A DNA stretch of 64,000 nt, from NCBI GenBank assembly GCA_009363875.1, contig CM018689.1, positions 52,887,741 through 52,951,740 on the forward strand, read 5' to 3'. The stretch is from Mikania micrantha (Eukaryota > Streptophyta > Magnoliopsida > Asterales > Asteraceae). This document shows, piece after piece, positions 40,147 through 51,358 of this stretch; positions within the stretch are counted from its first letter, which is position 1, and every line of letters begins with the position of its first letter. The notes beneath the pieces are model-generated. The model was not told where the DNA came from, did no database searches, and saw only the letters and a list, made by a program, of their open reading frames with translations. A program made the position numbers and the translations under genes.

Positions 40147-41048
40147 CCTATATATATTAAAAGACAGTTGAAAGGAATAGTAAAGTTTTGTTTTCTCGAT
40201 TTTAACTTTTATAAAATATAAAGTTTTGTTTTTTCGATTTTGGCCACTAAAACTTTTAAAGTTTTGCTTTTTCGATTTTCGCCACTAAAACTTTTATATA
40301 TTATAAGGTTTTGTTTTTTCGATTTTAGCCACTAAACTTTTTAAAGTTTTATTTTTTCGATTTGTGCCACTAAAACTTTTATATATTATAAATTTTTGTT
40401 TTTTCGATTTTGGCCACTAAAAGTAAAGTTTTGTTTTTTCGATTTTGGTCACTAAACTTTTATATAGTATAAAGTTTTGTTTTTCCTATTTTGGCCACAA
40501 AAACTTTTAAAGTTTTGTTTTTTCAATTTTTGCCACTAAAACTATTATATAATATAAAGTTTTGTATTTTTCGATTTTGACCACTAAAACTTTTTAAAGT
40601 TTTGTTTTTTCAATTTTGACCACTAAAACTTAATAGTAAAGTTTTGTTTTTTCGATTTTAGTTATTAAAACTTTTATATACTATAAAGTTTTGTTTTTTT
40701 TGATTTTGGCCACTAAAACTTTTATATAATATAAAGTTTTGTTTTTTCGATTATGGCCACTAAAACTTAATAGTAAAGTTTTATTTTTTCGATTTTGGTA
40801 ACTAAAACTTTTATATAATATAAAGTTTTGTTTATTTGATTTTGGCCACTAAAACTTTTAAATTTTGTTTTTTTGATTTTGTATAATTTTATGTTTATAT
40901 ATATATATATATATATAATTGTATAGAGTTTGTGATGAGAGATTTGATTTTGATATGTAACTTATGATTTTGCAAATGATATATAATACCTGTTTTCGGA
41001 AGTGTACTGTGATAACCCGCCGCAACGCGCGGGTGGGATTAAACCTAG
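40147..41048 (+). mobile_element. Helitron with minisatellite body, 3' end CTAG at 41045
   Basis: It ends ACCCGC-CGCAACGC-GCGGGT (six-base hairpin, 41015-41034), then GGGATTAAACCTAG and host T. The start, TATATATATTAAAAGACAG, abuts the end of the previous element head-to-tail, an arrangement known for Helitrons. The interior is almost entirely the tandem array at 40172-40890. Non-autonomous: no RepHel is encoded. Confidence 0.65.
40172..40890. repeat. Minisatellite, about 17 copies of AAAGTTTTGTTTTTTCGATT
   Basis: Units of about 36 or 47 bases alternate, each AAAGTTTTGTTTTTTCGATT followed by TTGGCCACTAAAACTTTT with or without TATATAATAT. Copies differ by scattered substitutions. There are no unique spacers and no CRISPR character. 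Confidence 0.9.
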
Positions 41049-41657
41049 TTAGTTATAAATAGTGAAAATTTTTATTTAAAACTAAAAACATAAATTTTAT
41101 ACGAAGTTGAAACAAGCATTTGTAAGTTGAAGAATCTTAGTTTTTTAGATAAAACTTAAATTTGCGGGGTTAGTCGTTCATCATAACATGGCTGAGTCTT
41201 AACAAAAAATAAAAAAAAGATTAATTTATTTGAACTTTTATCATATAATAACCTAATATGAAAGAAATCCTAAAAATATGTGTGATACATGTTAAACTAT
41301 AATAAAGTTGATTTTTTTTAAAAAAAACTTTTTTATTCACTTTGAAGTGAGCTATATGTTTTATAAATAGATGGATAAAAATAAGTTTAAGGTTAAATCT
41401 CTAAGGTTAAGTAATCATACTATAAAAACCTTATTTTACTTACATAAATTAGTGACAATTAATGATCGTAATACTAAAAAAATCATACACTACTTGATGA
41501 TACTATCGAAAATTGATAAGCAACCAACTCATTTCATAAAAAAAAAAAAGGTAAAAAACACTCTAAAAATTTTACAACCAGCCTTCTCTCATCACCGCTG
41601 TAAACTACTGAGTTAGCCAATAATTAACAGGCTCGTTTTTTGAGCAACAAATATATA
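41049..41657. other. AT-rich spacer
   Basis: An 81-codon plus-strand frame at 41371-41616 is Lys/Leu-rich and unsupported. Nothing else seen. Confidence 0.35.
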
Positions 41658-41666
41658 AAAGAATTA

Positions 41667-42110
41667 GGGGTAATTTTGTAGAAACATAACCAAGTTTTGA
41701 TTTTGTTCCAATTAAATCACTGAAACTTTGTTTTGTTTCAATTAGTTAATTTAAGTTTGATTTATGTTCTAATACTAGATAAAAACCTGGATAACAGGTA
41801 ATCTTGATTCGTTTAGGCTTTATAAGTGCATTTTTAGATGATTTTATGACCCGTTTCCATAACATTTTGAAAAAAAACACAAAATGCACAAAAGAGTCTA
41901 AAATACGTTTAAAACTTTCAAACAGGTCATAAAATCATCTAAAAATGCACTTATAAAGCCTAAACGAATCAAGATTACCTGTTATCCAGGTTTTTTATCT
42001 AGTATTATAACATAAATCAAACTTAAGTTACCTAATTGAAACGAAACAAAGTTCCAGTTATTTAATTGGAACAAAATCGAAAGTTGATTATGTTTCTATA
42101 GCATTTTCCC
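41667..42110. mobile_element. Mutator-like foldback MITE, 444 bp, 9-bp target duplication
   Basis: The direct repeats AAAGAATTA at 41658-41666 and 42111-42119 flank an element with long inverted arms: GGGGTAATTTTGTAGAAACA at the left pairs with the complement of TGTTTCTATAGCATTTTCCC at the right, and pairing continues for about 180 bases (ATCTAGTATTA/TAATACTAGAT, GATTCGTTTAGGCTTTATAA, CATTTTTAGATGATTTTATG). Only about 70 bases in the middle are unpaired. Long arms and a 9-bp duplication are the Mutator/MULE signature. No coding capacity. Confidence 0.9.
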
Positions 42111-42283
42111 AAAGAATTACTTTAAATCCTTCTTATAACTTAAATAAATTTAAATTGTTTAGAGATAAGAAGCCTGTAAAATACAAACGAAATGGGCTTG
42201 GCTGATATTTAGATCCAAATATCCTCATCTTAAGCCCAAGTTTACCTTGACAAAATAATGAAGTATGCGTAGATATGTAAATG

Positions 42284-42940
42284 AATAAAGTCGGTTCGTA
42301 AATTACTCAACACTGAATCGGTAAAAAACTCGAACAAGCCAATCCTAAAAAGGTTTGAGTCCAGAAATATATCTCATTTAGTTATCGAGCGAGTTTCACA
42401 TATTAAGCTTGACCTGTCTCAAAAGCATAAACGAACTTTTTATTTGCATTTTTTATTTATTCTATTAGTGTATACTTGTATAATTAATAATGTATATATA
42501 AAGTTATGATAAATGTATTTAAAAAATATATTTTATTTTATATTTGAAAAGTATATATAATTATAAATACATGTTATATTAATAATTAAAATAATTAAAT
42601 TGAATTAATAAATAATAAATAAGCCGAGATCGAGCTTAAAAATTTTATACCGAGCCAAGCTCAAGTTTTGTGAATAAAACTCTTAACGAAGCGAACTCGA
42701 GCTTGAAAATTTATAACAAGGTGAACTCGAGGCTGAAAAATAAAACTTTTCGCAAGCTCGAATTTTATCAGACTCCCTATTCATTTGATAGAGAAGGTAA
42801 CCAAGATTTAATGATCAGTTGTCGAAATTATTTTAGTCAAAACAAACCAAACTTGAATGTTAACAAGTTTCAACTCGGCTCAGCTTGTTTAGTTTCTTTA
42901 AGTATGCTCGAAGTTTCTACTTCCCTCCATTGTAAAAACA
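42284..42940. other. Spacer with GCTCGAGCTTG-type repeat debris
   Basis: Phrases GAGCTTGAAAATTT, GCGAACTCGAGCTTG and GCCGAGATCGAGC recall eroded plant hAT-like repeats. A 91-codon frame at 42670-42945 lies within this and is unsupported. Confidence 0.4.
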
Positions 42941-44726
42941 CGTGAATAATAGATTTTATTGGATCGTTTTTTTTTCTAGATTTCAAATTTTGTAATTGTT
43001 TCTCCCACTTTCCTTTCTAAATTGCTTGTAAAATTATCATCTCTTTGAAAATGTATGGATTCATTAACCAGAAAAATATGTGGTCATAAAACACGAAAGA
43101 GGGACACTTGATTTGTTAAGTTTGAAGATCTTTAATAATAAGTATTGAGATGCAAAAACATCATGAGCACCCATTCATATATGATATAAATTGTTATTCA
43201 AAAATAAATATTATATTTAACATATATTATTAAACACCGTGTGTGTCATGAATGGTGATAAATTAATTGGTTTGTTATAATGTCACCCACTTAATTTTTT
43301 CTTCTTAATAGTATTTTTCACATTCATTTTTTTTATTGTTATCATTATTATTGAGCGATTTTATTTTTCATTACAATTGATTGAAGCACATACGTAAACA
43401 GTAGAGGGTTCAAGTTAAAGGTTGGGGGATAGACATCCTAGGTAATTTTGCTCAATTTTTTTTTTAAAAAAAGAGACCATAAATTTGACAACAAAGGATC
43501 ACAAATCCGATTACAAGGGGTACAAAGCCACAAAATTGATTACAAATGGTCACAAATATGATTTCAAGGAGCACACAACTTATTGCAAAAGGGAACAATT
43601 AAAAGTAAATTGATTATTTGGAAAAAAAAACTGTTTTTTTTTTCCATAAATTTTATATAAATACTAACTTGTAGTGTAACTTTGAAAATGATTTAAAGAA
43701 TTGTTTTTCCAAATACTTTTGATAAGTTTGTTTGTTATTTCAACTAACTCGGCCTACATTTTACCTAGACCCATTTTTGACGACTCAAAACTTTCCCCCG
43801 TGAGAAAATTTTCTGAATTCGCCATTGACGTAAATGATGCCAGAACCGCTTCACGGTTTCGTCCTTTGGTGTTTTTTTTTTGTTTTCTTCTTTAAATTAG
43901 TTTTTTTTAAACCGGTTCCGGTCAATAAAGTCAATAATCGGTTCTGATTAGGTTCGGGTTTTGACTGGTTTCGATCTATTTTTGACTGATTCTAGTTTGA
44001 GTTTTGGCCGGGTAAATGTGGAACCGGTTCCGGTTTCTTTAAGAGACCAGAACCACCTGTACCGTTAGTTTGGGTTGGACCAGTTCCAATTCGAATAATC
44101 GATTCCAGTTCCTGAACAACTTTTTTTTTTGCCCATCTCTCTCTACAATGCGAATATATAAGATTTAATTTTTTTTTACAACATGCTTATTTTAACACGA
44201 ACGCTGCAACACACAATTCGCTTACTAGTCACCAAAAGTGTGCCCTGAAAAATTTAACACCAGCATACCGCCTCAACATACCAAGTTTCGCCTAATAATT
44301 AAATAATTAATAAAAATCACATGAATGGCTTAAAAAAAAAATAGTTGATGCCTTGATGACAATATATGAATTTGAGATTAGATACATACAATATTATTTA
44401 AAATTTAACCAAGTTTCTTTAATACTTAATTAAGCAAGTAAGGTAAACATGATGTTATTTAAATTCCAAAAATACCATAACGTTATTATGTTGTTTTTAT
44501 CTTTTTTAACCTCTAAATCAAGCATCATTTGATAAATAAACAACCTGATCCCATAATTCAGGAGAAAACTCACATCCTGCTCTTTTAAAAACAAATGTTT
44601 TAAAGAGACTTAAACCCAAAACCTCTTGTAAAAGAAGTTAAGAGGATAGCACCGGCAGAGGTCATTGTAAGTTATTAAATTTATTTTATAGATTTTTATC
44701 TGACAATTAATCAGTTTTAAATTAGA
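42941..44726. other. AT-rich spacer with CCGGTTCC repeat debris
   Basis: About 43905-44150 contains AACCGGTTCCGGTC, GGAACCGGTTCCGG and a terminal TTTTGCCCATCTCT, typical of an eroded hAT-like MITE. About 43480-43600 repeats ATTACAAGGGGTACAAAG-like phrases. No gene. Confidence 0.4.
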
Positions 44727-44792
44727 GAAAATTCCCAAAATGTCCGTTTGACCACAATTTTTTTTCAAAATTATCCATTGTCTGTAGGTGCC
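44727..44792. repeat. Arm fragment related to the foldback MITE at 28285
   Basis: AATTCCCAAAATGTCCGTTT, then GACCACAATTTTTTTTCAAAA and TGTAGGTGCC parallel the left arm of that MITE (ACAAAAATAGTCACTTTGACC, AAAATTTTAAACAAAATGG, TTTACAGGCGCC). It stops at the LTR start, suggesting the retrotransposon inserted into such an element. Confidence 0.45.
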
Positions 44793-45981
44793 TGACCGAC
44801 GTCGAAGTACCGATCAAATAAGAGTTAATGAGAGTGTTCCTAGCTACCTTAACTAGTAGGGTAAGTAGGGTGTCGAACCACGAAGAGTTTAGGTGGATGG
44901 TGTATCGTTATTTGATTTAAACTTAACTTAACTAGACTGAAAATTGTAAACTTGATTTGAAGGTTGTTTAAACTTTAATAAGAAGACGATCTTGTAACAA
45001 ATTAACAACGAAAGCAAATGAAAATTGTAACTTAATTATGAAAACGAATCACACCGGGGTTTTGAATTAGATGAGAAATTAAGCACCTTTATGATTTACA
45101 TTCTTAGGGAAACCACATAGACATAACTTGCTCATAATCCGCATGAACTGGCAATTACAATTCAAAGAATTGATTTTGTAAATTAATTGATAAGAACCAA
45201 TCAATGTTAAACCTAATGCTTCAATTGTAAAAGCCAATTTGAAATAAATACTCAACCTCAAGTTCAATGTTTTACAATGACAATTGAAAAAATGATGAAA
45301 CCCTAGGTTGACCATAAGAGTCAAATTGTTCAATCTCATGCAAATCAAAACATACAAACATTCAAAGATTGTTAAACCAAACAAAGTTTGCATCCCAATA
45401 CAATGAAAACCATAAAAATACTTAACCCTAACTAATAGTTCACCCGGGCATGATCTCAAGAAACTAGCCGTGCATCTTCATTCGGTTGTGTGCTAACATC
45501 AATTTGGGAATCTCCGAGGTGTTTGGAATGATTAATTGTTGAATTCCTAGGCCTTAGAAACCCTTTAGAACCTCCAAAAGTTGTCAAAGTCGAAGATAGC
45601 TCGAAACCCTAGGTTCTTGGGCTTAAATAGGTGGCAAAACGGGAAAATTCCGCATCTTTAGCTGGCCCCAGCGTATGATACGCCCCAGACTGGCGTATCA
45701 TACGCCTCCCCTGCACTCCTGGGTGGTTTGGCTCTGCAATACGCCCCCAATACGCCATTTTGATACGCCACTTCATGAAAACCTTCATTTTTGGATATTT
45801 TGGCCTCCCAAGCACCATTCCTTAGCCACCCTTTGATTCTTGGACATCAAACACTCATTTTCTTCACCCAAAAACCTGCAAATCATCAAAACACACAAAC
45901 AATCACCATATTCCATGGATTTAAATCATAAAAACGCATCATTACACACCTAAATCAGATGAAATTACCCAAACCATCACA
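44793..45981 (-). repeat. 3' LTR of the Athila-like element
   Basis: In plus coordinates it begins TGACCGACGTCGAAG and ends CCATCACA. Next to it, 45981-45989 reads ATCCCCACA (minus TGTGGGGAT), the expected polypurine tract. An alternative outer boundary at 46035, where identity with the other LTR copy really stops, is discussed in the findings. It contains a minus-strand TATA-like TATTTAA (45623-45629) and GGCGTATCATACGCC palindromes. A minus-strand frame at 45079-45459 has no known function. Confidence 0.85.
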
Positions 45982-46234
45982 TCCCCACATATGCCCTTTG
46001 CTTGCCCCAAGCAAAGTCTCATGCACAATTCAACAATGATTATTCAACTAATGGTTTGTCCATAACCTCTCCAATAACAAAGAACTCAAAAATCATGATC
46101 AATCCCCAAGACTTACAATGAGCAATAGATTTACATCTATCAAACAATCCACAAGTGCCAACACCATACACAACTACCTTTATTCCATTTCGAATGAATC
46201 ATTACATGCGTTCACATTTCTCACAATTCACACT
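45982..46234 (-). other. 3' end of Athila internal region
   Basis: Carries CTTGGGGCAAGCAAAGG and TGTGGGGAT (minus strand) next to the LTR; then the nested element begins. No coding content. Confidence 0.5.
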
Positions 46235-49200
46235 TGTAACATCAGTGCCGGAACCGGCACCGGAACAGTGATATCAACAGTAAAACGAACAAGAAGTCAG
46301 GTACGAACTATATGTGTTTCATTGTATGTATGTTCATTTCATGTTTCATTTCATTTCATGTCATTAACGAACAAATTCAAAATCAGTTCTGAAAACAAAG
46401 TTCAGAACAAGGGTTCGTAAGTCAGATAATTATCTGACGACACAGAACCATCATGTGATTATGTGTTAGGAGTTTATTATGTATCAACGTATGTGAGGCA
46501 TTACAGAATGAAACAACAACGGACGTCGTTACGTGAATGCTAAACTGACAGATTATTCGTATAGGTGACGATTTGTACGAATACATCTGAAGGTTTAACG
46601 TTCCGAATGATGTCCAATAATTAGAAAACCATATTGAAAAGCATAGTTATTGTCGTGTTTGTACAGGTGACGATCTGAACGAACGCGCACAATAACTACG
46701 CGATTCAATTTAAACGGTAAGTAAATTATTTCTGAAAATTTTAAATAAATAAAAGATATTAGTTAATTTGTTAGGAATCACAACCTAAAATGAATTTATA
46801 AATTCTATTTTAAAACCGAGTCGTTTCGTTACGAAAACGACGAGAAACCGACGTTTTTACGCGAAACTACGAGAAACCGAACGAACCCGAACATAACCGG
46901 GTAAAACCAAGCCATTTATCATGGCATTCAATGCCATAACTTTCCCCAACTACCACTTTCCATCACCACCACCGTTCATCTCTCTCTCTAGAAAACCCAC
47001 CTTCTCTCTAAGATTTTACACTCAAATCTCCACCATTTTGGGTGTTCTTGGTGTCAAAACAACCCTTATAACTTGTAGATCACTAAAGTACAGCAGATCT
47101 AAGGTTTTATCCGGCTGATTCGAGGTAAAGATGCATTTTTCGTTCGATTTTTAGGGTTTTAGAACCCACCCAATCGGCCTCCTTAGAACCGATTGTAGAC
47201 CGCTTCAACACCTAGGGTTTTACACTAAATACACCAAGAATGTTGTAGGAACAACTAACATGGCAACCCTTAGTGTTTAGCCTCAAAAGCTATGGCTGCA
47301 TCTGAAAGCTCTTGACCGGCCGAATGACTCCAGAAATCAGCTCACCGAATGAGTTTAAATCTTCATTCGCCAATTAGTTTAGAGCCGAACCAGCCCTCAT
47401 TCGCCGAATGGCCTAAGGCCGAAGCAACTTTCATTCGTTCAGGGTCTTCCCCTTTCGGCAGCCTCTTTCGGCCTAAGCCATTCACTCCAACCCATTCGGT
47501 TCAGGCTTCTTCGTTCGGCAATACACAATCGGCTAGCACCTTCATTCGGTCTGCCATAAGGGCTGCTCATTCGCCCACCTCCTGGTTCGGCTTAACCTTC
47601 ATTCGGCTGAGCCAAAATAGCTCACAGTCGGCCACTCTCTTCAATCGGCAGGCCTCTTTCGGTCCACCACCCTCCGGCCGTGCCTCTTTCACTCGGCCAA
47701 CCTCTTTCGGTGGAGTTCTCATTCACTGAGAACCATTCGGCCAAGGCTAGCTAGAGTTGGGGTGAAATAGGGAAGGCGTGGACCACGACCGAAAAGAGGT
47801 GTGTGCTACGTATGCATGGGGTGTGCATGGGAAATTATCAAGGATGTGTGTGTGGTAGTACATGGGATCAATATTAGGGTTTCATTTGTGTAATCAAGAG
47901 TTTAAGTTCTTTTGAATGACTATGAGGTTAATTCATGGAGGATGATCAATGATAAAAATTCTTTTCGATAATATAACGAACAAAGGTGTCGACTAATGAA
48001 AGTTTTACATAAAGTCGTGCATTATCAAAAACCAAAGTGATCAAACTTAATTTTGGGAATCAAAGACCAAGATCTAAGGTTATGGTGTTGATTTAACCAT
48101 TAACACCTAATACCTAGACATTTCATAAGAATGTATAACTACCGTAGGTAGTTCAGTTGAACTATCTAGGATGGATTATACACGTAAACGAACAAGGAAT
48201 CAGGAACGATCAAGATCATGAAAGGGGCTAAGGTTAATCATTTAAGATTAACCTAAGCCCATCATGATAACTATATTTTCTTAACTTAATATTGTTTTTG
48301 AATAAAGAAATTGATTTATAAATCTCATTAAATTAAATAAGAGGTTGTAAAACTTATTAAAAACTCCTAACTAGTGAAGTGGGATCAGGGTTAATTTTGG
48401 GTAATGTTGTAGACTAGATAGAAGGAGTTAGAGAAACACACTAGTAATTTAGGACACTTAATTGCACACCGAGACCAAAGCCTTAGATACAACGTCTATC
48501 ATAAACACTCATCGTATTCGAAACTCTTAAAACAACTCAGGTGCTAAAGATACATAATCAACCATCAAAGAGCGCGCATTATCTTTTGTGATTCAGTTAC
48601 ACATCAACACAAGTGAGTTCATTGCCCCTTTTCTAAACATTTTTGTTTTAAAACGCGAGGCTAAGAAGCATGCGTAAACTGTTTTAATTAAATTGTTTAC
48701 TTAAATGCTTTTAAATTGTATATGTTTAACATGTATAACTGTTTATTTTAGACTTTGTCTAGGTAAATTGTTTATTGGATTTAAAACAAGTTATCTATTC
48801 ATCATGAGTAAATAACTTTTCAAATCAAAGAACTCTTTTCAAAGAACTACTTTCAAAGAACTAAAGATCCAAAACAAAGTACTATTTTCAAAGATCTATT
48901 TCAAAGAACTAACGATCTATTTCAAAGAACTAACGATCTATTTTCAAAGAACTATTTCAAGAGGGTGTTGTCTATTTACAAAGAACTATTTTGAGGAAAA
49001 TCTGGGAAATATTCAAAGATAGCATGTGAACGGTCAAGAACGGTCAAGAACGGTCAATAAAATCCTATTACTCAAAAGATGTCCTAGCTAGACTGATTGA
49101 GTATAGGTCGCATGCTTGATGATATTTACAGATCTCCTTTACTACTAAGTACCTGATTGCTATACTAGTCTACTCGAGTATGACCAAGGCCCAAGCATTA

Positions 49201-50173
49201 GGACTTAGATTTTATTAAATGTTTATTTATTTATTTAATTAAGCATTTATTTCACTGTTGTACAATTGTTGTGGTTGATCATACTTGTATGATGAACTTA
49301 AGGAATCAATAGGGATTTCAAATTGTTGTATATACAGGAACAAAGAACTGAAGAACAAATGAGGTAATGGTAGGAGTAAAACGCTTAATTATTATTAACA
49401 CCAATGTCCTATGCGGATTAATATGTGGTGGGACGGCGTCTGGGCGGGTCGTAGGCTCGACTCAGGGGTATGCCCTATATATAAGCATACCGATCTGGAT
49501 GATACATGTGATGTTAATGAGATTAAGGTTGTTACTCGGGGGTTTAACAAATGTTTTGAGTGTATGATAGGTAAAAATGCTTAACTATCATTAACATCAG
49601 TGTCATATACACATTAGTATGTGGTGGGACGGCGTCTGGGCGGGTCGTAGGCTCGACTCAGGGGTATGCCCTATATATAAGCATACCGATATGGACATTA
49701 CATGTGATGTTAATGAGGTTAGGGTCTTTACCGAGAGAGGTTTACAATTCATTTTCAAGTACTAAACTATATGAACTCACCAACCATGTGTTGACTTGGT
49801 CTTTTTGCATGACTTCTCAGGTGACGAACATGTCAATTAAGAAGCTTATGCTTTTGGACTAGGACTTCAGATAGAAGACTTAGTATTTTTGGACCTGCAT
49901 ACTTTTGAAACATCATTATACAATTATTTTGTATATCTTGTATAGTTACAAGATAGAAACTTTATGATGTTTATTGTAGATTTACATTGTTAAATTATAA
50001 ACGATACTGATGTAATTTAACTTTGTAATTCTATTCTATTTAGCATTTTCTCATTTATATCATGTGCAATGTAAACAATCTGATCATCACGATTATCACT
50101 CACGATATCGCTCCCCGGGAACCTTCCGCCTGACGGGGACTCCGATCCAACCCCGCCGGCTCGGGGTGTGACA
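46235..50173 (-). mobile_element. Nested 3.9 kb solo LTR, 5-bp target duplication
   Basis: On the minus strand it runs from TGTCACACCCCGAGCC (50173) to GGCACTGATGTTACA (46235), with TG...CA ends. ACACT occurs directly on both sides (46230-46234 and 50174-50178). No gag-pol is inside, so it is a giant solo LTR or a LARD-like LTR. It belongs to the same family as 1-2600. Features inside are a CATTCG/TTCGGC reiteration (47330-47760), short repeats of CAAAGAACTA (48840-48965), three copies of GAACGGTCAA (49030-49060) and a 195-bp tandem duplication. Confidence 0.85.
49370..49765. repeat. Tandem duplication of about 197 bp
   Basis: Two copies start at about 49370 and 49567. A core of about 70 bases (TATGTGGTGGGACGGCGTCT through CATACCGAT) is identical in both; the flanks are diverged. 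A 66-codon frame in the first copy is a by-product. Confidence 0.85.
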
Positions 50174-50178
50174 ACACT

Positions 50179-51358
50179 CTCCACTCGGTTTCATATATGG
50201 ACTAGTAGTTATGAACCAGTATGTTTATGACACTCACTCCTTTGGTGAAACACCCTTAGCATAAGCTTGCAAGGCAATCAACTCTCCATCACTGATTACT
50301 AAGGCATACACAAATCAAGAGGACTTTTTCGGTTGGCTTTGGCTAGGGTAGGTATGTTTGTGTTGTTATAGGTGACCATGGGTGAATCCACTAGATAGTC
50401 CAACACTTTGACATAATTAAGTTGTGCACATGTTTTGTATTGTTCTTGCTTCTCCTTTTTTTCTTTCTTTTGCACACTCTTTATTCATTTTGTTTATTTT
50501 TCTTTTCTTTTCTTTTTCATATCAAAACCTGAACACTTCCTACTTTGGATCCACCACATGGGTTAAAATTTTAAATGGCTAACAAGGCTAATTATGGCTA
50601 ATTTCATGGGTTAACAAACGAATAGGTATTTGGCTCAATGGGGCGACTAGGGGATTTTTTTGTGGGTAGGTAAAACAAATAAACAGGCTAAAACAATGGG
50701 TTTTCCTAATGCTTCTATCATTTTAGATGCATACCTTAGGTTGTGGTCTCAAGTTGCATTGACAATGCAAGTTCTACCTTAAATGTTCACTATAGTCATC
50801 ACACATCAAAGAAAATGAGCATTTATTCCTGTTACCATATTTGCTCGACATAGGCTCGATATCTCACGAAAACGGTGGTTAAAGGTTAAAATGTGACACA
50901 TCTAACAACTCACTCTCCACTTCCTATCCTTAGTCATGTATTGCTACTAGCACTTATGAATTGCTTGTCAAGAATACTTTATTCCGCAACTTAAAAGATT
51001 AATCACAACTTAGGAATTTGCTTCGTTATTTGGTTTGCTCAAGTTTTCCCTATTTTGTTTTCAAATCTTGTTTTCATGAACATATCAACTTGCCTTGAAG
51101 CATTGGAAAATTTTTTCAAAATTACCCAAATTTCCCCATCCCCACATTTAGTCTTACATTGTCCCCAATGTAATCATGTTTTCCATCACAAGTGTAAGAC
51201 GAGAGCTATGCATTAATACCCCAATATCATTACCCCCAAATCAACCAACCAAACACACTAGCAGTTATCAAGTTTAAGACCACAACACATCACAGTTTAA
51301 TTGTTTAATCAACATGACAAGTTTAAGGGAATAAGTACATGGACCTGATCATATGCGA
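50179..51358 (-). other. Athila internal non-coding region
   Basis: Contains, at 51125-51170, CCCCATCCCCACATTTAG and CATTGTCCCCAATG; on the minus strand this is the CATTGGGGACAATG...TGTGGGGATGG signature found after the last ORF in Athila/Tat elements. No ORF. Confidence 0.6.

Noticed and set aside
40172..40890. Regular repeats that superficially resemble a CRISPR array
   Set aside because: Repeats are directly tandem with no unique spacers, are degenerate and AT-rich, and lie inside a Helitron in a plant genome.
42670..42945. 91-codon plus-strand frame
   Set aside because: It overlaps GCTCGAGCTTG-type repeat debris and has no recognisable features.
45079..45459. 126-codon frame (also at 61347-61727) as a gene
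   Set aside because: Both copies lie in the two LTRs of the Athila-like element and have no known domain; duplication follows from the LTRs.
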